Shown: one piece after another, positions 5,962-11,800 of the stretch | Numbering within the stretch: position 1 is the first letter of the stretch | Layout: every line of letters begins with the position of its first letter | Assembly: GCA_934513685.1 (NCBI GenBank) | Contig: CAKSWY010000038.1 | Span: forward strand, 1 to 14,422 | From: an uncultured Oscillospiraceae bacterium | Lineage (GTDB): Bacteria > Bacillota > Clostridia > Oscillospirales > Ruminococcaceae | Direction of reading: 5' to 3' | DNA: 14,422 nucleotides | The notes under the pieces: generated by a model | What the model was told of the DNA's origin: nothing | The model's database searches: none | The model's input: the letters and a program-made list of their open reading frames with translations, nothing else | Translations under genes and position numbers: made by a program

Positions 5962-6714
5962 TTATCCGTTCACTTCCACTGGAAGCCCCACCAGAATATA
6001 TCGGGAATTCTCCGTCTCATAGGAGCAGGTGGAAAGGAACACGGCCCGCTCCACCTTGCTTACATCCACCGTAGTATTGGCCGCAAACGAGGACTTGCGC
6101 ATCACACTGCTCAGGTAGGTTTGAAGCGCTTCCACGCTGCCCAGCTTCTGATAGACCTGGTCGGTGTCCACGGTGACGTACCCGGCAATCAGATCCAACC
6201 GCCAGTTTTTCTCGGGGGTCAGCAGCCACATCACCGGGTGGGCGTCGTAGTATTCCTGCTTGGAAAAATCGTGCAGGGTGCCGAACATGGAATCGTTCTT
6301 CATGCTGTGCCCGTAAATCACCGGGGCCGGGTCCTGAAAGCCCGGGTCTGCGGCGCAGTCCAAAAACAGGCTGCCCGCCTTGTTGTAGCTGCCGTCCAGC
6401 ATGGTGTACAGGTAATCGTCATTGGTGCGGCCCTGCATCACCGGATAGTTGATGGGGGTGCCCTCGCAGTACAGCCAGCCCACCACGTCCGGGTTCTGGG
6501 CTTTCAGGTGGTCAAAATCCACCTGAATGGGCACCTTGTTTGGGTCGGCTGCCGCCTGCTGCTCCGGCTGGCTGCTCACATACTGACTGGCCGCGCTCTC
6601 ATACATCTGGTCGCCCTCCCGGTATTCGCTCAGGATGGTCCAGATGTTCCACAAAGAAAACACAAGCCCCGCTGCGCAGGCCAGGCAAAACAGACGCACA
6701 AGTAATTTTTTCAT
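5962..6714 (-). CDS. srtB: Class B sortase
   Basis: 250 residues from ATG 6714, a usual length for SrtB. A membrane anchor lies at about 5-27, followed by the extracellular sortase barrel. The catalytic triad is visible: His136 in VIYGHSM, Cys230 in FLSTCSY and Arg238 in ENSRYILVG. The order and context (LSTCxYE..ENSR) are those of class B. The enzyme cleaves a sorting signal between Thr and the next residue and links the protein to peptidoglycan. C. difficile SrtB is known to accept (S/P)PxTG signals, and the two genes just upstream encode SPKTGD and SPKTAD tails, so those are the likely substrates. A longer frame from 6786 exists, but AAGGA (6728-6724) is nine bases from ATG 6714 and the promoter lies inside the longer version, so 6714 is chosen. 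Confidence 0.93.
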   Translation of the reverse strand: MKKLLVRLFCLACAAGLVFSLWNIWTILSEYREGDQMYESAASQYVSSQPEQQAAADPNKVPIQVDFDHLKAQNPDVVGWLYCEGTPINYPVMQGRTNDDYLYTMLDGSYNKAGSLFLDCAADPGFQDPAPVIYGHSMKNDSMFGTLHDFSKQEYYDAHPVMWLLTPEKNWRLDLIAGYVTVDTDQVYQKLGSVEALQTYLSSVMRKSSFAANTTVDVSKVERAVFLSTCSYETENSRYILVGLPVEVNG

Positions 6715-6723
6715 GGCATGGTT

Positions 6724-6728
6724 TCCTT
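6724..6728 (-). promoter_or_regulatory. Ribosome binding site that fixes the sortase start
   Basis: AAGGA lies nine bases before ATG 6714. The residues encoded before this ATG are polar and unlike a sortase N-terminus. Residues after it start the KKLLVRLF membrane anchor. Confidence 0.7.
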
Positions 6729-6776
6729 TTCCCGGCTGGGCAGTGCCCCGCCGTTTTGATTGAAATCTCTGCACAA

Positions 6777-6805
6777 AGTATAGCATATCCTGCCCGGCAG
6801 AGCAA
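6777..6805 (-). promoter_or_regulatory. Predicted promoter of the sortase gene (extended -10)
   Basis: On the minus strand TTGCTC (6805-6800), 17 bases, then TATACT (6782-6777) preceded by TGC, which makes an extended -10. Transcription would start near 6770. The -35 lies directly against the U-tract of the upstream terminator, so the sortase can be expressed separately from its presumed substrates. Confidence 0.7.
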
Positions 6806-6806
6806 C

Positions 6807-6850
6807 AAAAGCGGCCCGCACAGCTGCCGCAGGCAAACTGTACGGGCCGC
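6807..6850 (-). terminator. Intrinsic terminator of the surface-protein operon
   Basis: Arms 6811-6823 and 6838-6850 give 13 pairs (one G-U on the minus strand) around a 14-base loop. It is followed on the minus strand by TTTTGTTG. It lies about 40 bases beyond the stop of the SPKTAD protein. Confidence 0.8.
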
Positions 6851-6860
6851 AGGGCCGAAG

Positions 6861-6883
6861 CCGGGGCAAATTGCCCGGTTTTT
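6861..6883 (+). terminator. Possible plus-strand terminator between stop codon and operon terminator
   Basis: CCGGG/CCCGG with inner CA/TG pairs (6861-6878) is followed by TTTTT on the plus strand. No plus-strand gene ends here. It may block antisense transcription into the surface-protein operon, or be fortuitous. Confidence 0.35.
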
Positions 6884-6888
6884 AGCGT

Positions 6889-7800
6889 TTAGTGGTTGGC
6901 GCGGCGGCGAGCCACGACCAGCGCAGCGGCGCAAAGAACCGCAGCGGCACCATACAGGGCCAGAGGCGCCGTATCCGCCGTTTTGGGCGAAGCCTTTACC
7001 GGCACTGCCGTTGCGGCAGGGGTGGCCTCGTCCTTCTTCTCGCTCTTATCGCCCTTGTCAGAAGAAGGCTTCTGAGTGGGCGCGTTGGTCGGAGCAGTGG
7101 TCGGTGCCGTGGTAGGCTCATTGGTCGGCGCGGCAGTAGGCTCCGTGGTGGGGGCCGTGGTCGGCTCCGTGGTCGGTGCCGCAGTAGGCTCAGTGGTCGG
7201 CTCCGTAGTCGGGGCCGCAGTGGGCTCGGTGGTAGGGGTCGGCGTAATGGTCTCGTCAAAGCTCATGGCAATGTCGAAATCCAGGCCGGCCAGAATGGTG
7301 TCACAGCCAGGGCAAGCCAGCCGGGCCGCTTCCTTCTCCTCGGCCGTAAACGTATGGGTGTACTCCCGCTCAAACACCGTGCCGTCGGCCAGAGTGCCGA
7401 ACACCTTGCAGGTGATGCTCAGGTCGTCGTCCACCGAGAGGCACAGCTCATCGTTGCGCCACTCGAACTCCTTCTGCTGTTCCGGCAGACCGGCCTTGGG
7501 GTAGAAGGGGCCCATCTCCTGGCCGTTCTTCTTCATCGCAACCGCATGCACGCCCACCTGGACCTGCTCGGTGCTCTGCACGTTTCCATTCTCGTCCACA
7601 TAGCGGACTTCCACCATGCCGGGAATGCGCACATCCACATGATGCAGCGGCCAGCTGGTCATTTCAGCAGGCTCCAGGGTGGAGGCAGGCACGCTGCCCT
7701 CAGCCTGTGCTTCAGCCGGGGCATCCTCCGCGAACACCGCAGCAGACAGCACCGAAATGCTCAGCCCCAGCGCCAGCACCAGCGACAAAAACTTTTTCAT
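6889..7800 (-). CDS. Sortase-anchored surface protein, unknown domain, SPKTAD signal
   Basis: 303 residues. The signal peptide (about 1-24) is followed by a beta-rich domain of unknown family (about 45-185) with four cysteines (120, 131 and the CPGC pair 163/166) that could form disulfides. Next come a Thr/Pro/Glu/Ala linker of about 60 residues (186-246), a charged patch (SSDKGDKSEKKDE), the signal SPKTAD (271-276), a hydrophobic segment and ARRRANH. This is a cell-wall sorting signal, with Ala where the usual signal has Gly. From the linker on, it closely parallels the neighbouring cohesin-like protein, while the N-terminal domain is unrelated to it. AGGAG lies nine bases upstream of the start. 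It is 24 bases downstream of the cohesin-like gene, so the two are co-transcribed. Likely role: displaying the unknown domain on the wall. Confidence 0.88.
   Translation of the reverse strand: MKKFLSLVLALGLSISVLSAAVFAEDAPAEAQAEGSVPASTLEPAEMTSWPLHHVDVRIPGMVEVRYVDENGNVQSTEQVQVGVHAVAMKKNGQEMGPFYPKAGLPEQQKEFEWRNDELCLSVDDDLSITCKVFGTLADGTVFEREYTHTFTAEEKEAARLACPGCDTILAGLDFDIAMSFDETITPTPTTEPTAAPTTEPTTEPTAAPTTEPTTAPTTEPTAAPTNEPTTAPTTAPTNAPTQKPSSDKGDKSEKKDEATPAATAVPVKASPKTADTAPLALYGAAAVLCAAALVVARRRANH
7063..7245 (-). repeat. Thr-Pro linker repeats in the SPKTAD protein
   Basis: Tandem in-frame units encoding PTTEP, PTAAP, PTTAP and PTNEP. They form an extended wall-spanning spacer. The near-identical GGTGGT/GGTCGG-type DNA units could change number by slippage. 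Confidence 0.85.
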
Positions 7801-7824
7801 CTCGTGTTTCTCCTATGATCCGAA

Positions 7825-8688
7825 TTAGTGATTGGCCTTCTTGCGGCGGTAGATCACAACACCCAGGGCAACCACACAGGCCACGCCCAGCACACCGTAC
7901 AGGGCCAGGTTCGCAGTGTCGCCGGTCTTGGGGGAAGCGGGAGTCTGGGCCGCGGGCACTGCGGTGGCAGCAGCAGCGGTAGAATCGGGCTTCTTGTCAC
8001 CCTTGTCGCTCTTGTCAGAAGAAGGCTTCTGGGTGGGAGCGGTGGTGGGCTTGTCAGTGGGCGCAGTGGTAGGAGCCGTGGTGGGAGCGGTGGTAGGAGC
8101 CGTGGTGGGAGCGGTGGTAGGAGCGGTGGTGGGCTCCGTGGTGGGCGCAGTGGTAGGCTCGGTGGTGGGAGCGGTGGTAGGCTCGGTGGTGGGAGCCGTG
8201 GTGGGCTGAACAGCCGCAATGGTCACGGAAGTGGAGGTTGCGGCCATATCGATGTCCTCGGGATCACCGGAGTCGCCCTCTTTGTAGGCCGTGATCACGC
8301 TGCTCACACCGATCTTGATTTCGCCCGTGACACCATCGTTCACGTCAAACACCAGGGTGGCGGCGGTGCCGTTCTTGTTCACAGAACCGCTCTTCATCTC
8401 CCACAGCAGGCGGGTACGGGCGTTGTTAACGCTCAGCGAGTCAAACACATCGCCGTTCTCGGCCGAGTTGTAGGTGATCTGGCTATTGTCGTAGGCCAGG
8501 TCGCTGATCAGCACGGTGTAGTTGCCGTCCATGCCGCTCAGGCTCAGTTCCACAGTCACCTGCTTCTTGTCCTCGCTCAGGGTGGCTTTGGCGGTCATGG
8601 TGGGGGTGGCTGCCTTGGCAAAGGCAGTGGCGCACAGTGCTACAGCCATGCACAGGGTGCACAGCAGTGCCGTCAATTTCTTTTTCAT
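7825..8688 (-). CDS. Sortase-anchored cohesin-like protein, SPKTGD signal
   Basis: 287 residues. The signal peptide (1-24) is followed by one cohesin-like domain (about 28-158). Its pattern fits the cohesin beta-sandwich: VTVELSLSG, then ISDLAYDNSQITYNSAENGD, GTAATLVFDVNDG, EIKIGVSSVI and a closing TSTSVTI. A Thr/Pro linker (161-222), a Lys/Asp-rich patch, SPKTGD (252-257), a membrane segment and RRKKANH form the wall-anchoring end. Cohesins bind dockerins, and single-cohesin wall-anchored proteins such as ruminococcal ScaE hold dockerin proteins at the cell surface. The adjacent upstream gene encodes a dockerin, which strengthens the call. Sequence identity to known cohesins is evidently low, so the family is inferred by pattern. 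Other beta-sandwich adhesin domains remain possible. AGGAGG lies nine bases upstream of ATG 8688. Confidence 0.75.
   Translation of the reverse strand: MKKKLTALLCTLCMAVALCATAFAKAATPTMTAKATLSEDKKQVTVELSLSGMDGNYTVLISDLAYDNSQITYNSAENGDVFDSLSVNNARTRLLWEMKSGSVNKNGTAATLVFDVNDGVTGEIKIGVSSVITAYKEGDSGDPEDIDMAATSTSVTIAAVQPTTAPTTEPTTAPTTEPTTAPTTEPTTAPTTAPTTAPTTAPTTAPTTAPTDKPTTAPTQKPSSDKSDKGDKKPDSTAAAATAVPAAQTPASPKTGDTANLALYGVLGVACVVALGVVIYRRKKANH
8023..8208 (-). repeat. Thr-Pro linker repeats in the cohesin-like protein
   Basis: More regular than the neighbour's: alternating PTTAP and PTTEP, including six PTTAP-type units in a row. It is a likely flexible spacer and a candidate for length variation between strains. 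Confidence 0.9.
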
Positions 8689-8721
8689 TGGTATCTTCCT
8701 CCTATATTTTTCAGCAGTCAG

Positions 8722-8770
8722 CCCGCCGCTCGGTCAGTCGCCGGGTGCGGCCGCTCGTTCCGGCGGCGGG
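8722..8770 (-). promoter_or_regulatory. GC-rich hairpin between the dockerin and cohesin-like genes
   Basis: CCCGCCGC/GCGGCGGG (8722-8729 with 8763-8770) lies in the 115-base gap between these genes and encloses further GC-rich sequence. No U-tract follows, so it is not a good terminator. It may be an mRNA processing or stability element that lets the downstream genes be expressed at a different level. Confidence 0.4.
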
Positions 8771-8803
8771 GCCTGCCGAAATCTCGTTTTTTACTCTTCC
8801 GCT

Positions 8804-11800
8804 TCAGTCAGTGCTGCCGTTTTTGAAGAATTCCACAACAACCTCTGCATCCTCATCCGGCATCTTAAATTGGTAACCCGATTGGGTCACCGGGCCTGTC
8901 GGTTCCAGCGGTTCGCCGTTCACGGTCACTTTATCAACGCCCCAGCCAGGATTGGGCTTAATTTCCAGCGTCACGGTCTCATTGACCGCAGCCTGGTTCG
9001 GCGTCGCGGTGGCCGTGCCGGCCTGATTGTCATTCACGGTCACGGTCACGGTGTGCAGCGGCTTCGGCTCCTCGACCTTCTTGAAGCTGGCCGTCACGTT
9101 CACATCGCCGGCGGGCATCTCAAAGGTGTTGTCCTTGTTCACCGTCACATTCTGCGTCTGGCCGTTTCCGTCGGTGTAGGTCACACCAATGGCCTCCAGC
9201 TCGTAGCCCTCATCAGGGGTCACGGTCAGCTGCACGGTCTCACTGGCTGCGGCGCTTTCCTTATCCGCCTTCACGCTGCCGTTTTTCAGCGTGTCGTCCA
9301 CCTTCACCTTGTAGGTCACCGCGGCGGGGATCTGCTCGAATTCGGCCGTCACAGTCACGTCCGCCGTGGGCATGGTGAAGGTGTACTCGCCCTTTTTGCC
9401 CTCCACGGGGGTCAGAACGACCTTCTCGGTCTTAGGCTCATCGTTGGCATTCTCGCCGGGAACCTGATAGGTCGCGGCCAGAGTGCCCTCCTTCAGCTGG
9501 TAGTCCTTAGCGGGGGCAACGGTCAAGGTCACTTCCGCGTTCTCTTCGGCGGTTTCAGCCGCTTCGCCGTTCACGGCGGCGGTCACCGCGCCGTTCTTCA
9601 TCTCGCCGATGTTGATCGCATGGCTCTTCACTTCCGGCTCATCCTTCTTAAAGGTCACATGCACGGTGATGCTGGCTTCGGGTTTGGTGATGGTGTAGGT
9701 GCCGTCCGCATTGGCGGTCAGGGGCACCTTGCCGGTGGCTTCTTCCGCCTGGGTCTCCGGCTCAGAAGGCTCGGTGGGCTCGGTGGGCTCGGTGGGCTCG
9801 GTGGTTTCGGCCGCAGCCTCCTCCACGTAGTAAACCTCGCCGATGGTATAGCCCTCATCGGGGGTGACGGTCAGGGTGATCTTTCCGTCCTTGGCCTTGG
9901 TGGCTGCCTCGCGGTCGGGGTCCACAGGAGTGACCTCGGACTTCATGCCGCCAATGCTGCCCATGCTGCCCATGCCGCTGTCGGCCATGGAGCTCATGGA
10001 AGCGTTGCCGCCCTCGCCGGTCTCCAGCAGAACGTAGGCGTGCAGGCCGCAGGTTTCGCAGATGTACACGCCCTCATCGGCGTTGAACTTGTAGCTGTGA
10101 CCCAGGGCCTTGTCGCCCTCTGCCACGGTCTTGTCGCCCTTCACCAGGCCATACTTGTCGGTGCGAATCTGGGTAAAGGCAGGGCTGGTGCAGCTGGCCG
10201 CCACGGGCACCTGGCTGCTGGCGCCGTTTGCCAGATCGGTCAGCAGATCGGTCATCTTGGCGCTGTCGCGGATGTTGGCGCACCACAGGAACTCGCTGTT
10301 TTTGTTGTCGCCCGCCTCGCTCACCTGGCGCTGATAATCCGGGTTCAGGTTCACGGCCTCCTGGCTGTAACGAACCTCGGCATTGGCGGCGTCGGGGTAG
10401 CTGAAGCTGAAGTTGGTGGCCACGTTCACCGTCAGGGTGGGGTTGCTGGTCAGCTTGGAAGCGTCAAACTTCATGCCGACCTGCTTGCCGCTTTCATCCG
10501 TAACGGGGGTGTAGCAGCTGGTGAAATCGTAATCCTCGTAGATTTCCAGGGCGGCAATGGGCTTGTTCTGCACGGTCTTTTTGCCGCTGGCATCCACATA
10601 GTAGGAGCTTGCGGTAAAGGCGCGCCCGTCGCTGGAATAGTTCACGGTGTTGTATTCCTTGAACAGGGCCACGGGGTTGGCATCCGCGGCAGCGCTCAGA
10701 TCGTAGGTGTAGATCGCATTGCCCAGGTTGAAGTACAGCTTGCCCTCATACAGGCCCACGCTGTGGGTCAGGCCGGGGTACTGCTCGGTGTAACTGAAGT
10801 CCCGCTTCGCCTCATCCGCCAGAACCGGAGCCTGCGTGTTCTGTGCGAACTTGCCGGTGCCGTAATCGAACAGGGTCACGGCATGGGGATCGGTCTTGGT
10901 GTTATCGCCCATCATGCTGCCGGAGGAGCTGTCGGTCCAGTAATCCGGGGCGCTCACGGTACGGCTCTTCAGCTTGTTGCGTTTCTCCACGTTCACGCGC
11001 TGGCTGTGGACGATGGCTTTCATGTCGAACTGATCCTTCATGTTGTCCATCTGGTCGCTCTTCTCCACGCTGCCGCGCTGAGCAGCCATGGTGGAGCCAC
11101 CGTCCACATAGTACCAGTTGGTTCCGTCGTTGTAGATGTGGCTCACCGCACCACTGAACCAGGAATCCTCATAGCTGGTGTTGTCGTTCTTGGTCTCGCT
11201 GCTGGTCTCCACCTTGTTGTACTTGGGATGGGTGGGGTCGTAGTACTCCTTGCTGGAGTCCACATTTTCCGAAGGAATGATTTTGCCGTCGGCGTCCTTG
11301 GCCACCTCGTACACATAGCCGTCGTACAGAGAGTCGATGTAGTCGATGGACTTACCCTTCTCGTACAGCTTGGCAATGCTCTGGGGGGACATCAGGAAGT
11401 AGGTGTGGTAAATGCTGCCCTGGACCTCGCCGCGGTACTGGGCCATGCACTCCACATAGATGTCGTCATAGCAAACGTCGGTGTAGAACCACTCGCCGTT
11501 CGCCTTGTTTTCGGCATTGGGCAGGCGCACCGCGTTCATGTAGTGCACGTTGTTGAATGCGCCGCCGCCGAAGCCCTCGCCGGCCACGCTGGTTTCGGCG
11601 GTGTCGGCATAGAACTTGGCCTGGATGAAGTCCACCAGGTCGTCATCGCCCACCTGGGCGGGGGTCTTCCAAATGCCATCGGTGGTCTTGTACACTTCCG
11701 GATGCAGGTTCTGCAGCAGGTAGGTGTAACCGGCCGTGTAGCCCAGGCAGATGGCGCCGTAGTAGGCCTTGTTCACGGTGTTGCCTTTTTCGTCCGTGGT

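Noticed and set aside
6715..6786. 24-residue N-terminal extension of the sortase
   Set aside because: It would overlap the -10 of the predicted promoter, lacks a ribosome binding site, and is polar ahead of a normal membrane anchor.
7063..8208. Repetitive blocks that could suggest a CRISPR array
   Set aside because: The units are in-frame Thr-Pro codon repeats with no unique spacers of constant length, inside two good genes.
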